Of a stretch of 64,000 nucleotides of DNA, positions 26,064 to 37,511 are shown piece after piece. The position numbers and the translations under genes are program-made. The stretch's first letter is position 1; each line of letters opens with the position of its first letter. The stretch covers positions 310,001 through 374,000 of the forward strand of contig NZ_BBZJ01000019.1 of NCBI RefSeq assembly GCF_001417775.1, read 5' to 3'. This stretch comes from Streptomyces sp. TP-A0356. Lineage in GTDB: Bacteria > Actinomycetota > Actinomycetes > Streptomycetales > Streptomycetaceae. The notes below the pieces were generated by a model, which saw nothing but the letters and a program-made list of their open reading frames with translations, was not told the DNA's origin and ran no database searches.

Positions 26064-26285
26064 GGACCACATTCTGGTGACGAGATGTCCCCGGGGCGAT
26101 GGATTTTCCCGATGGCTCACACCCAGTCAGATGTGACCGAGTCGCTAACATCCCCTCACGCATCCGCCCCCGGACGCATTCAGCGGCTAGGAAGTTGCTG
26201 TGAATCGCGTCTGTCGTGGCTTCGGTCATAGACAGCGGGCCCGCTCGGCGCGAAGGGTGGATCGTGACGGAAGGAGTGCCGCACT

Positions 26286-27077
26286 TTGGAACGCACGGTC
26301 TCGGCGGCTGACGCCATGCTCACGGTCCCCGAGACGGGCGCGCCACTTCTGGACGGCATGCCGCGCCAGCGCACGGTGGTGACCCTCCCCGTCCCGGTCA
26401 CGCGCCCGGTTCCGGCGCCCGCGAGAAGGACCGGCCCGCACCCCTGGCTGCTCCTGCCGACCCCCACGGGCACGCCCTTCACCTTCGGATACGCCCTCGT
26501 CCTCATCGTGACGTCGATGTTCGCCGAGTTCGCCGAGTTCGCCGACCCCTCGCTCCTGCAGGTGCTGTACCAGGAGTCCAGCACCGACGTGGTCCACCTG
26601 GCGAGCAGCCCGGCTCTGGCGCTGGTCGCCAGCGCGCTGTGGATCGCGGGCGGGATGACGTCGGCGTACGCGCTTGTCTTCCTGCTCGTGCTCACGGCAC
26701 TGGAACGACGGATAGGCGGCCCGCGCGCGGCCGTCGTCTTCCTGCTCGGCCATGTGCTCGCGACCCTGGCCACGGAGATCCCGGTCGGTGTCTCGGTACT
26801 GGCGGGCGATCTGCCCGACACCTCCCTGCACCGCCTCGACTACGGCATCAGCTTCGGCGTCGCCGCGAGCGTCGGCGCGCTGGCCGGCCTGCTGCGGCCG
26901 TGGCTGCGCTGGACGATGCTCATCATGTTCGGCGGAGTGCTGCTCGAAGACCTGGTCGAGTTCACGGACCCCCTGAGCAACTGGGGCCATCTGCTTGCCC
27001 TGGCGATCGGTATCGGCACATGGCCGCTGGTACGGCGCTGGCAGCGGACCGGCTCCGCGATGCCGTCGGTCGCGTGA
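26286..27077 (+). CDS. Rhomboid-like membrane protein
   Basis: A 263-aa protein with about six membrane helices after a 55-residue cytoplasmic N-terminus. It contains the rhomboid-like serine context DYGISFGVAASVGALAGL and a late histidine in NWGHLLALAIG, which could form a Ser/His pair. Activity as a protease is uncertain because the classic GxSG is altered. The TTG at 26286 is accepted because GGAAGGAG lies nine bases upstream. Confidence 0.75.
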   Translation: MERTVSAADAMLTVPETGAPLLDGMPRQRTVVTLPVPVTRPVPAPARRTGPHPWLLLPTPTGTPFTFGYALVLIVTSMFAEFAEFADPSLLQVLYQESSTDVVHLASSPALALVASALWIAGGMTSAYALVFLLVLTALERRIGGPRAAVVFLLGHVLATLATEIPVGVSVLAGDLPDTSLHRLDYGISFGVAASVGALAGLLRPWLRWTMLIMFGGVLLEDLVEFTDPLSNWGHLLALAIGIGTWPLVRRWQRTGSAMPSVA

Positions 27078-27553
27078 CTCCGACCGCCGGGCAGGCGGTT
27101 CGGTCAGGGCGCCGGTGGCGCTCACCCGTGACCTGAGGACAACGCACGCCGCGTTGGGCGGCGCGGTCGCCGCACCCGTGACCAGGGCCGGGCGGACCCT
27201 CCTGCTTCCTCCCGGGCCGGCTGCGAACCGCCCACGCCACCGGCGCACTCCGTCCCCTTCCGCAGCACCCCCGTGCGGCGCGGAGCGGAGCCGGACCGGC
27301 CCCCGCGGACCTCTGCCGAAGCCCCGTAACAGGCAGGCGGGCCCCTCGGCCGGGACGGCCGGGAAGCATCGCGCACCCTCAGGCGTTGGATCGGCACCGG
27401 ACGGACGCCGGGGGACCCCGCGGCACCTCCCGCACCTCCGGCACCTCCCGCACCTCCCTCATGTGGGACGGCTCGTGGCCGCCTCGTGCCGAGCTCCCCG
27501 AGTGATCGCTCAGAGCGAACGGCGGGTGGGGAACAATCGAACCCTGGCATGCA
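27078..27553. other. Intergenic stretch before lon
   Basis: I see no supportable gene here. The last third contains a short tandem repeat (CACCTCCCG-type units, 27424-27460). The lon promoter must lie near the right end, but its -35 and -10 could not be fixed. Confidence 0.5.
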
Positions 27554-27572
27554 TTGAGTCCACATAGCTCAA
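27554..27572 (+). promoter_or_regulatory. HAIR-like HspR operator upstream of lon
   Basis: TTGAGT-N7-GCTCAA matches the HAIR inverted repeat (CTTGAGT-N7-ACTCAAG) with one arm mismatch plus the outermost pair, 22 bases before the lon ATG. Actinomycete lon genes are known members of the HAIR/HspR heat-shock regulon. HspR is expected to repress here until heat or unfolded protein occupies DnaK. Confidence 0.75.
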
Positions 27573-27594
27573 CTTGACTGCCGAAGGGGAGATC

Positions 27595-30012
<2,418 letters not shown>

Positions 30013-30031
30013 CGGACGCTGCCGGATGAGG

Positions 30032-30068
30032 GAAGGCCCGGGTTTTCGTGAGGGAGGCCCGGGCCTTC
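30032..30068. terminator. Terminator between lon and the lysozyme gene
   Basis: An 11-bp perfect stem (GAAGGCCCGGG/CCCGGGCCTTC) with a 15-nt loop lies between convergent genes. Confidence 0.75.
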
Positions 30069-30092
30069 ACCGTGCCTGCACGGGCGCGTGCG

Positions 30093-30911
30093 TCAGCCGT
30101 TGGCGAGCGCGACGACGCGGTCGAGCGCCCCGTTGAACCTGTCGTGGTCGCCGACCGTCGGGCCGGACGAGGTGTACTGCCACATCGTGTAGTACCCCCA
30201 GCCGGCCGGGAGCGTGCCCGGGTCGGCGGCGTAGCGGGCGATCCACAGCGGGTCGGCGGAGGCGAAGCCGCCGTGGTTTCCGGTGCACTGGGTCCACCAG
30301 CTGGTGGCCGTGTAGATCACGGCGTCCCGGCCGGTGCGTGCCCGGTAGGTGTTCAGGAAGTCGGCGATCCAGCCGACCATCGCGGCGGCCGACTTGCCGT
30401 AGCAGGTGGCGCCGTACGGGTTCCACTCGATGTCCAGGGCGCCCGGCAGCGTCCTGCCGTCGCGGGACCAGCCGCCGCCGTGGTCGACGAAGTAGTTGGC
30501 CTGGGTGGCGCCGCTCGTGGTGTCCGGCGTCGCGAAGTGGTAGGCGCCGCGGATCATGCCGACGTCGTACGAGCCGTTGTACTGCTGGGCGAAGTAGGGG
30601 TTCGTGTAGTACGTCCCCTCGGTCGCCTTGGTGTAGGCCCATCTGACCCCGCTGCCCCACAGGGTCGACCAGGCGACGTTGCCCTGGTAGGCGGAGACGT
30701 CCACGCCTTCGGTCTGCGCGACGGCAGCGCTGCTGGGCGCCCGGCCCCGGCCGTCGTGCGCCAGGACGCCCATGCCCATGTACGCGCTACCGCGTACGGG
30801 TGTGCCGGCGGCGTGGGCCGGGAGGGTGAACAGGAGGGAGAACGCGGCGAGCAGGATTGCTGCCGCTGACAGGCGCGGGCGCCGGACCGATCCGGGTCTG
30901 TGCACGGGCAT
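30093..30911 (-). CDS. Secreted GH25 lysozyme (muramidase)
   Basis: 272 aa. A signal peptide (RRPRLSAAAILLAAFSLLFT, cleavage after AHA) precedes the GH25 barrel: EGVDVSAYQGNVAWSTLW, WAYTKATEGTYYTNPYF, LPGALDIEWNPYG (catalytic acids in the DIEWN strand) and DPLWIARYAADP. It should cleave the glycan backbone of peptidoglycan, as cellosyl does. No separate cell-wall-binding domain is present. The ATG at 30911 has a GGAGG site. Confidence 0.93.
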   Translation of the reverse strand: MPVHRPGSVRRPRLSAAAILLAAFSLLFTLPAHAAGTPVRGSAYMGMGVLAHDGRGRAPSSAAVAQTEGVDVSAYQGNVAWSTLWGSGVRWAYTKATEGTYYTNPYFAQQYNGSYDVGMIRGAYHFATPDTTSGATQANYFVDHGGGWSRDGRTLPGALDIEWNPYGATCYGKSAAAMVGWIADFLNTYRARTGRDAVIYTATSWWTQCTGNHGGFASADPLWIARYAADPGTLPAGWGYYTMWQYTSSGPTVGDHDRFNGALDRVVALANG

Positions 30912-31195
30912 GCGTGCCTCCGAAAGGCTCGGTGGAGCTCCGTGGAGCTCGGTGGGGGATCGCTCGGACATGCCCGTGCTCAGGTGCGTGGGGATGCGAC
31001 GCGCTGTTGACAGCTGTCGATGGCGTGGGCATGCCATTAGTGGCCTGACTGGGAAGCTACGCACGTAGACCCAGGCTGGGAAGGGGGGCCGGAGGCTGCC
31101 GTTGGTCTACGCCTGCGAAATACTGACGGAGCTGCGGCAATGGCGACGTTTGGCAGAAAGTTTCAGGATCGGGAAACCGGGTCAGGGGTGCTGAC

Positions 31196-31738
31196 GTGCA
31201 CGAGGGCGCAAACGGCGAGGGGCGGCCGGTTGAATCCGGCGTGCCGGGAAGTGGTGTGGACCAGCCGGGGACGACACCGGGCGGTGCCGCGGCCGTGCCC
31301 GGCGGCGGGAACCAGGAGTTCCTGTCGCTGGAGCGCGAACTGACCGTGTTCCTGCGGCGGGCCCGCGCCAACCAGGGCGAGATGGCCCGCGAGGTCCACC
31401 CCGATCTGGAGTCCGCCGCGTACGGACTCCTCGTCAGGCTCGACGAGTGCGGCCGCCAGCGCGCCACGGAACTCGCCGCCTACATCGGCGTCGGCAAGGC
31501 CACGATGTCCCGCCAGCTGCGCGCCCTGGAGGACCTCGGCCTGGTCGCCCGGGAGCCCGACCCGGCCGACGGCCGCGCCTGGCTCGTCCACCTCACCGAG
31601 GAGGGCCGCAGCCGCGTCGGCCGTGTCCGTGAGGCCCGGCGTGCCCGCTATGTGAGCAAGCTCGCCCACTGGGACCCGCGCGAGGTCGCCGAACTGGCCC
31701 GGTTGCTGAACCAGTTGAACCGGGGCATGGAGAAGTAG
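31196..31738 (+). CDS. MarR family transcriptional regulator
   Basis: 180 aa. A 45-residue Gly-rich, disordered N-terminus precedes the winged-helix MarR domain: LESAAYGLLVRLDECGRQRA, IGVGKATMSRQLRALEDLGL and REPDPADGRAWLVHLTEEGR. It starts with GTG at 31196; a later start within the disordered region cannot be excluded. Likely a small-molecule-responsive repressor; target unknown. The lysozyme gene is divergent. Confidence 0.88.
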   Translation: MHEGANGEGRPVESGVPGSGVDQPGTTPGGAAAVPGGGNQEFLSLERELTVFLRRARANQGEMAREVHPDLESAAYGLLVRLDECGRQRATELAAYIGVGKATMSRQLRALEDLGLVAREPDPADGRAWLVHLTEEGRSRVGRVREARRARYVSKLAHWDPREVAELARLLNQLNRGMEK

Positions 31739-31760
31739 ACCGCGCCACGCCGCCCGCCTC

Positions 31761-32549
31761 TCACGGCTGCACGTACACCACCGTCGCGTCGTCGTGCGTC
31801 TTGCTGCGGCCCAGGCGCGTCCGCTCCTCGCGGTCGGCGCTCTCCAGCGCCCGTACGCGCTCCACCAGTGCCGCCGCGCCCTCCTTGCGGACGAACGTGA
31901 ACAGATCCGTCCAGTCGCCCTGGCGGAACTTCTCCGTCCAGCGGGTCGCGCCGTCCGTCAGGGCCACCAGGCTGCGCACCGCCGCGCGCGGCAGTTCGCC
32001 CGTGACCGCGCGGGCCGCGACCGAGGGGTCCGCCGCCGCCGTGAAGAACCCGCCCTCCTTGTTGCGGACCGTCGCGTCCGCGATCGCGTCCGTCGCCAGA
32101 CTGGCGCGCGGTATGCGCGCGAGACGGTCGTCCAGGAGGGCGGTCACCGCGCCGTCGGGCGCCTCGGCCAGCAGGGCCGAGTCCGAGAGGACCAGGTACT
32201 CCACCGCGCTCTCGGACCAGCGGGCGAGGACCACGGTCGCCTGGGGGGTGCGCGGGTGAGAAAGGTCACAGGTGGTCGCATGGGACTCGGCGGTACGAAG
32301 AATGGCGTGGGAAAGGATCTCCGGCAGCGTCAGATCCTGGCGGGAAACGGACAGTTCGGTCAGTTTGCCGCCCAGACGCGCGCAGAACCAGGGGACCGGG
32401 TGGAGGCAGCCGTCGTCGCCCCGCGGCGGAGTCACCCCGTCCAGGACGACCAGCGCCCCGCCCTGTCCTGAAGCCGGAACCGCGAGCGCGGCGAAGTCCT
32501 CGTTGGGGCGGGCGGGGTCCCCGGAGGCTGAAATCAGTTCAATGCGCAT
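31761..32549 (-). CDS. PP2C-like phosphatase-fold protein
   Basis: 262 aa starting MRIELISASGDPARPNEDFA, with ALVVLDGVTPPRGDDGC and VALTDGATRWTEKF near the metal-binding positions of PP2C enzymes and a closing THDDATVVYV. Several canonical Asp residues are replaced, so activity is uncertain. It may be a divergent Ser/Thr phosphatase acting in the cytoplasm. It is convergent with the marR gene and divergent from the conservon. Confidence 0.75.
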   Translation of the reverse strand: MRIELISASGDPARPNEDFAALAVPASGQGGALVVLDGVTPPRGDDGCLHPVPWFCARLGGKLTELSVSRQDLTLPEILSHAILRTAESHATTCDLSHPRTPQATVVLARWSESAVEYLVLSDSALLAEAPDGAVTALLDDRLARIPRASLATDAIADATVRNKEGGFFTAAADPSVAARAVTGELPRAAVRSLVALTDGATRWTEKFRQGDWTDLFTFVRKEGAAALVERVRALESADREERTRLGRSKTHDDATVVYVQP

Positions 32550-32908
32550 TCGGACAGTCTGCACGAGCCCTTCACAACGCCCACGAAAGGCTGGCAACGG
32601 CTGCCGGATCGCTGCGACGCCCCAGGTCGGCCGCCTGGTTTGCCACGGAATGATCGATTCCGGTGGTGCGTGGCGGCGAATACTGCCAAAGCCTGTCGCC
32701 GACGTCCAACCGGCCCGCCGCGCAAGGCCCTCGCACGGGCCACAGGAACTTGCCCGCCAACTCCCCGCCGAGGTTCACTCCTTCGGGTGGCGGGTCAGGC
32801 GAAGCGGGACCTCTGCCCACCGGCACTGGGAGGGTCGGAAGCCGTCGTACCGGGACGACAGCCCAGTTGACGGACCGTCACCCGGGCCCATGGGTACACG
32901 AGTGAGGA
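32550..32908. promoter_or_regulatory. Divergent region upstream of the conservon
   Basis: 359 bases with no supportable gene. TTGACG at 32867-32872 could be a -35 for the conservon, with a weak -10 near 32890-32896. A GTGAGG ribosome site lies just before the kinase start. Confidence 0.4.
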
Positions 32909-35900
32909 ATGCGAGCACCGGTGCAGAAGATGCGGCCTCGGCGTACAGGCAAGCAGACGGCTCCCGAACGAGGCGCCTCGTCCGAGCCCGCGGGCAGCGG
33001 TCGCCCCGCCCATGTCCGCAACCGGCTGATCGTCGCGGTGGCCGTGGTCGCGGCCGCGATCGCCGGCGCCGGGGCGCCGAGCGTCATCGCCGCCTCCGGT
33101 CAGCTGAACGACTCACAGAACCTGGTGACGCTCACGGAGCAGACCCAGGACGCGCTCACCCTGGCCCATGCGCTGGCCGACGAGCGCGACGGGGTCACCT
33201 CGTACGTGGCCGCCGGGCGCCCCAAGTCCAAGGCGCCCGATGAGCAGCAGGGCGCGCGTGTCGACCGGCAGATCGACGATCTGCTTGCCAATCCGGACAT
33301 CTCCGCCGGCATCCGCAAGGACCTCGACGACGTGGCCGCCGTTCGACGGGCCGCGCTCACCGGGAAGAGCAGCGCTCTGGAAGCACACCAGGCGTACTCC
33401 GCCGTCATCGCCGAGCTCCACGCCCTCGCCGATCAACTGGCCGCGAAGATGCCGCCCCGCGCGGGCTCCGGCGCCTACTCCCTCGCCGAGCTCGACAGCG
33501 CCGTGCAGCAGTCCGCCGCCGCCCGAGGACTGCTCCTCGCGGCCCTGAACGTCCCGCGCACCACCCAGACCGTCGTCAACCCGGTCACCGGCCTGCTGAC
33601 CACCATCGGCAGCTCCTCGGCCGCCGACACCAAACAGCGCGACGCGCTCACCGCCGCCGCCCAGCAGGCCGCCGTCCGCTCCGACGCGGCCGTCGCCGAC
33701 TTCCGCGACAACGCGCCCGCGGCCGCCAAGGCCTCGTACGACTCCACGGTCACCGGTCCCGAGGTCACCTCCGCCGAGAAGTACCTCAAGACGCTCACCG
33801 ACCGGCCCACCCTCTCCGACAGCGACCTCGGCATCGGCACCAAGAAGGTCGACGCCGCCCTCTCCGCCCGCGTCGACCTCATGCGCGGTGTCGAGTCCTC
33901 CCTCTACGAGAGCCGCAGCAAGGACCTCGCGCAGCTGCGCGACGACGACGTCACCGCGCTGGAGATCCGCATCGCGGTCCTCGGCGCGCTCATGCTCGTC
34001 GCCGTCGGCATCGCCATGGCGATGGCCCGCAGCCTCACCCGCCCGCTCGCCGTCCTGCGCCTCGGTTCGGCCCGGGTGGCCGCCGACCCGGCCGCCGAGG
34101 AACCGGTGAAGTTCACCGGGCGCAACGACGAGTTCGCCCAGGTCGTGCGCTCCGTCAACGCCCTGCACGCGCACGCCGTCGCCCTCCAGGAGCGTCTGTC
34201 GACCCTGGAGGCCGACCGCAAGCACCTCGTCGGCCAGCGCCAGACGATGGCCGACGAGCGCGCCAAGCTGCGCGCCGAACTCGCCGAGGCCGCCGACCAC
34301 CTGGAACAGGTCCGGCACAGCATCAACTCCACCTTCGTCAACCTCGCCCTGCGCACCCTCGGGCTGGTCGAGCGCCAGCTCTCCGTCATCGAGGGCCTGG
34401 AGGAGCGCGAGCAGGACCCGGAGCGGCTCTCCACGCTCTTCAAGCTCGACCACTTCGCCACGGTCATGCGCCGCCACAGCGAGAACCTCCTCGTCCTGGC
34501 CGGCGCCGACCACGTCCAGCAGCACGCCGGGCCGGTGCCGCTCGTGGACGTCGTGCGCGCCGCGGTCAGCGAGATCGAGCGCTACGAGCGCGTCCGCATC
34601 GCCGCGCTGCCGCCGCACGCGCATGTCGCCGGGTTCGCCGCCGACGACCTCTCGCACCTGGTGGCCGAACTCCTGGAGAACGCCACCTCGTTCTCGCCGC
34701 CGGACGTCGCCGTGGAGGTCTCGGGCTGGCTCCTGGAGAGCGGCGAGGTGATGCTCTCCGTGCAGGACGAGGGCATCGGCATGGCCACCGACCGGATGAG
34801 CCGGCTCAACGCCCGGCTCGCCGACTTCGACCCGCACGCCGCCTACGACCAGGAGGGCGGCGAGGGCCTCGGGCTCGGTCTGTACGTGGTGGCACGCCTC
34901 GCCCACCGGCACGGCGTCCGCGTCCAACTGCGCGAGCAGAAGCAGGGCGGTATCGCGGCGGTCGTCGTCCTGGCCAAGGCCCTGCTCGCCTCGGCCCCGG
35001 CGGCAGCCGTGCCCACCGCGGGCCCGGCGACGGGCGGTACGACCACGATGTCCCTGCCCGGTGCCGACGCGGAGGTCAACTCCAACGCCCTGAGGGGCCG
35101 CGCAAGGATCAGCCTCCAGGAGCCGAGCGGCGTCGAGGACCCCCTGATCGCGGCGGCGGAACAGGCCGTACGGAAGCACGACGGCCAGAACGCCCGTGGA
35201 CCGGAGAGCGAGACCGGACCGGAGAGCGAGACCGGACCGGAGAGCGAGACCGTACGCGAGAGCGGGACCGTACGCGAGAGCGCGACCGTACGCGAGAGCG
35301 GGACCGTACGCGGCGGGAGTGCCCCGTGGGACGACCGCCCCGTACCCGCCCACGAGCCCTCGCCCGAGCCGGTGGACGTGGCGCCGGCCCTGGATCCGGC
35401 CCTCGCCGAGTCCGGTCCCGAGACCACGATGGAGCTGCTGCTCCCGCCGCCCAGGGCGGCCGAGCCCGAGCCCACCCCCGCTCCCGTCGTGGACATCCCC
35501 GCCCAGGCGTCGGCCGACCGGTACGCCATCGGGCCCGAGACCCACGAACGCACCGCCGACGAGGGCGAGCAGCGGCACACCCCCGCGGCGCCGCAGGAGC
35601 CGCAGGACCCGCGGGAAGAGTCCCCGGCACCCCAAACACCCCAAGCACCCCAGGAGCCCGAGGCTCCCCGGCTCACCGCCAAGGGCCTGCCCAAGCGCAC
35701 CCCGAAGCTCTCCGCGCCCGCCCCGGCCCCGCCGCCGCGCGCCGGCGGTGTGGACGCCGAGGCGCTGCGCCGCAGGCTCGGCGGGTTCCACCGGGGCGCC
35801 AACGAGGGCTACCGCCACGTCGAGGCGGAGATCGCCGAGCGGACGGGGGAGACCAGGGCACCCGGGCCCCGGCCCTCGGCAGCACCTCAGAGCGCAACAC

Positions 35901-35959
35901 CCGGAACCGCACAGGACGTAGAAGCATCGGGGGGCACAGTCGAGGAGGCAAGCAGTTGA
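32909..35959 (+). CDS. Conservon sensor kinase CvnA-type, nitrate/nitrite-sensing domain
   Basis: 1016 aa. A signal-anchor helix (residues about 40-62), an extracytoplasmic NIT-like helical domain (to about 345), a second membrane helix (IAVLGALMLVAVGIAMAMAR), a HAMP-like linker, a non-canonical dimerisation region (FKLDHFATVMRRHSENLLVL) and an ATPase domain (LVAELLENATSFSPPDVAVE, GEGLGLGLYVVARLAHRHGV). The last 320 residues are a Pro/Glu-rich tail with six 6-aa repeats (GPESET/VRESGT, bases 35198-35305). It heads a coupled operon with roadblock, DUF742 and GTPase genes, the cvn set. GTG at 32921 is an alternative start. Confidence 0.93.
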   Translation: MRAPVQKMRPRRTGKQTAPERGASSEPAGSGRPAHVRNRLIVAVAVVAAAIAGAGAPSVIAASGQLNDSQNLVTLTEQTQDALTLAHALADERDGVTSYVAAGRPKSKAPDEQQGARVDRQIDDLLANPDISAGIRKDLDDVAAVRRAALTGKSSALEAHQAYSAVIAELHALADQLAAKMPPRAGSGAYSLAELDSAVQQSAAARGLLLAALNVPRTTQTVVNPVTGLLTTIGSSSAADTKQRDALTAAAQQAAVRSDAAVADFRDNAPAAAKASYDSTVTGPEVTSAEKYLKTLTDRPTLSDSDLGIGTKKVDAALSARVDLMRGVESSLYESRSKDLAQLRDDDVTALEIRIAVLGALMLVAVGIAMAMARSLTRPLAVLRLGSARVAADPAAEEPVKFTGRNDEFAQVVRSVNALHAHAVALQERLSTLEADRKHLVGQRQTMADERAKLRAELAEAADHLEQVRHSINSTFVNLALRTLGLVERQLSVIEGLEEREQDPERLSTLFKLDHFATVMRRHSENLLVLAGADHVQQHAGPVPLVDVVRAAVSEIERYERVRIAALPPHAHVAGFAADDLSHLVAELLENATSFSPPDVAVEVSGWLLESGEVMLSVQDEGIGMATDRMSRLNARLADFDPHAAYDQEGGEGLGLGLYVVARLAHRHGVRVQLREQKQGGIAAVVVLAKALLASAPAAAVPTAGPATGGTTTMSLPGADAEVNSNALRGRARISLQEPSGVEDPLIAAAEQAVRKHDGQNARGPESETGPESETGPESETVRESGTVRESATVRESGTVRGGSAPWDDRPVPAHEPSPEPVDVAPALDPALAESGPETTMELLLPPPRAAEPEPTPAPVVDIPAQASADRYAIGPETHERTADEGEQRHTPAAPQEPQDPREESPAPQTPQAPQEPEAPRLTAKGLPKRTPKLSAPAPAPPPRAGGVDAEALRRRLGGFHRGANEGYRHVEAEIAERTGETRAPGPRPSAAPQSATPGTAQDVEASGGTVEEASS

Positions 35960-36459
35960 CCGCGTCCAGTACCTTCGGGTTGAGCAGTGAGGCCCGCAAC
36001 CTGCACTGGCTGCTGACGAACCTCGTCGAGGAGGTGCCGGGACTGCTGTCGGTCGCGGTGGTCTCCTCGGACGGCCTGCTCCTGCTCTCGTCCGACCCCG
36101 GGCGCAACGCGCAGGCCCGCGCGGGCTCGGACGACAAACGCAGCGGCCCCAGGGGGTCCGCCGCGGACCTCGCGACCGTCGTCTCCGGCATCGGCAGCCT
36201 CACCATCGGCGCCGCGAAGCTCATGGACCTCGGCGGGGTCAAGCACACGATGGTCGCGATGGACGAGGGCAGCCTCTTCGTCATGTCCATCAGCGACGGC
36301 TCGCTGCTCGGCGTGCACGGCTCCGCGGACTGCGACATGAGCGTGGTGGCGTACCACATGGCGCTCTTCGTCGGCCGGGCCGGGCACGTCCTGACCCCCG
36401 AGCTCCGCAGCGAGCTGCGCAAGTCCCTGGAGGCCGAGTCGGCAGGGAGTATCCGATGA
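35956..36459 (+). CDS. Roadblock/LC7 domain protein, CvnB-type
   Basis: 167 aa beginning with a TTG that overlaps the kinase stop (TTGA); GAGGAGG sits seven bases upstream, which fixes this start. The roadblock fold is seen in NLHWLLTNLVEEVPGLLSVA, VVSSDGLLLLSSDP and MDEGSLFVMSISDGSLLGVH. In conservons this protein binds the small GTPase partner and probably acts like a GTPase-activating or scaffold factor at the membrane. Confidence 0.93.
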   Translation: MTASSTFGLSSEARNLHWLLTNLVEEVPGLLSVAVVSSDGLLLLSSDPGRNAQARAGSDDKRSGPRGSAADLATVVSGIGSLTIGAAKLMDLGGVKHTMVAMDEGSLFVMSISDGSLLGVHGSADCDMSVVAYHMALFVGRAGHVLTPELRSELRKSLEAESAGSIR

Positions 36460-36860
36460 GCAGCACTCCGAAGAAGCTTCCCGTCCGCGGCGGCGACCGC
36501 AAAGCCGCCCGCGTGCGCCCCTATTCGCTCACCGGCGGCCGCACCCGCTTCGGCCACGTCCTGCTCGTCGAGACCTTCGTGGCCGCTCTTGAGGCCCCGG
36601 AGGAGCGGCGTGAGCTGACGAATGGTTCACTGTCGACCCGAGTGATGCCCGAGATGCGGGCCATCGTCGAACTCTGCCGTCGTATGCGCACGGTGGCGGA
36701 GATCGCGGCGCTGCTGAAGATGCCGCTCGGAGTGGTCCGTGTGCTCCTCAGCGACCTCGCGGACCAGGGAAAGATCCGTGTATACGGAACCGGTCACGGC
36801 CCCGGACAGCCGGACCGCGCTCTGCTGGAAAGGGTGCTGAGTGGACTCCGTCGTCTCTGA
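36456..36860 (+). CDS. DUF742 protein, CvnC-type
   Basis: 134 aa, ATGA-coupled to the roadblock gene. The DUF742 signature is VRPYSLTGGRTRF, and a winged-helix-like C-terminus includes TVAEIAALLKMPLGVVRVLL and LADQGKIRVYG. Function within conservons is undefined; the fold suggests protein or DNA binding. Confidence 0.93.
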   Translation: MSSTPKKLPVRGGDRKAARVRPYSLTGGRTRFGHVLLVETFVAALEAPEERRELTNGSLSTRVMPEMRAIVELCRRMRTVAEIAALLKMPLGVVRVLLSDLADQGKIRVYGTGHGPGQPDRALLERVLSGLRRL

Positions 36861-37488
36861 CGCCTCCCCGGGCGTCTCACCGCTCCACGTCGTCCCCGAT
36901 GAGTTGGAGCAGCCGCGGTCCTGGCAGACGGACCACACGCGGGCCCCGATCGCCACGAAGATCGTGGTGGCCGGCGGCTTCGGTGTCGGCAAGACCACCC
37001 TGGTGACCGCCGTCTCGGAGATCACGCCCCTCCAGACGGAGGCGCTGATGACCGAGGCCAGCGAGGAGACCGACGACCTCAGCGGCACTCCGCAGAAGCT
37101 CACCACCACGGTGGCCATGGACTTCGGCCGCATCACGCTCGACGACGACCTGGTGCTCTACCTCTTCGGCACGCCGGGTCAGCAGCGGTTCTGGTTCATG
37201 TGGGACGACCTGGTGCGCGGCGCGATCGGCGCTGTCGTCCTGGCCGACACCCGGCGGCTCGCGGACTGCTTCCCCGCACTCGACTACTTCGAGAGCAGCG
37301 GGCTGCCGTACGTGGTCGCGGTCAACCACTTCGACGGAAGCGAGCGGTTCGAAGCCGAGGACGTGCGCGAGGCCCTCACCATCCCCGGACACATACCTGT
37401 CATGATCATGGACGCGCGCCGCCGGATCTCGGCGATCGAGACCCTCCTGGCCCTCGTCGGCCACGCGCTCGACGTCACCCCCGAGTAG
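36841..37488 (+). CDS. Conservon GTPase, CvnD-type
   Basis: 215 aa starting at a GTG inside the end of the DUF742 gene (20-base overlap). P-loop VVAGGFGVGKTTLV, switch region TTTVAMDFGRI, G3 LFGTPGQQRFWFMWDDLV and the nucleotide-base motif VAVNHFDG (NHFD in place of NKxD) define a small MglA/Ras-like GTPase. It is expected to switch between GDP and GTP forms under control of the kinase and roadblock proteins, as in a eukaryote-like receptor-G-protein system. Confidence 0.94.
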   Translation: MDSVVSDASPGVSPLHVVPDELEQPRSWQTDHTRAPIATKIVVAGGFGVGKTTLVTAVSEITPLQTEALMTEASEETDDLSGTPQKLTTTVAMDFGRITLDDDLVLYLFGTPGQQRFWFMWDDLVRGAIGAVVLADTRRLADCFPALDYFESSGLPYVVAVNHFDGSERFEAEDVREALTIPGHIPVMIMDARRRISAIETLLALVGHALDVTPE

Positions 37489-37511
37489 TCCTGAGTAGGA
37501 GCACCACCCGC

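Noticed and set aside
33113..35818. Long minus-strand frame across the conservon kinase
   Set aside because: Antisense shadow; no domain features, and the kinase gene on the plus strand has clear motifs and operon overlaps.
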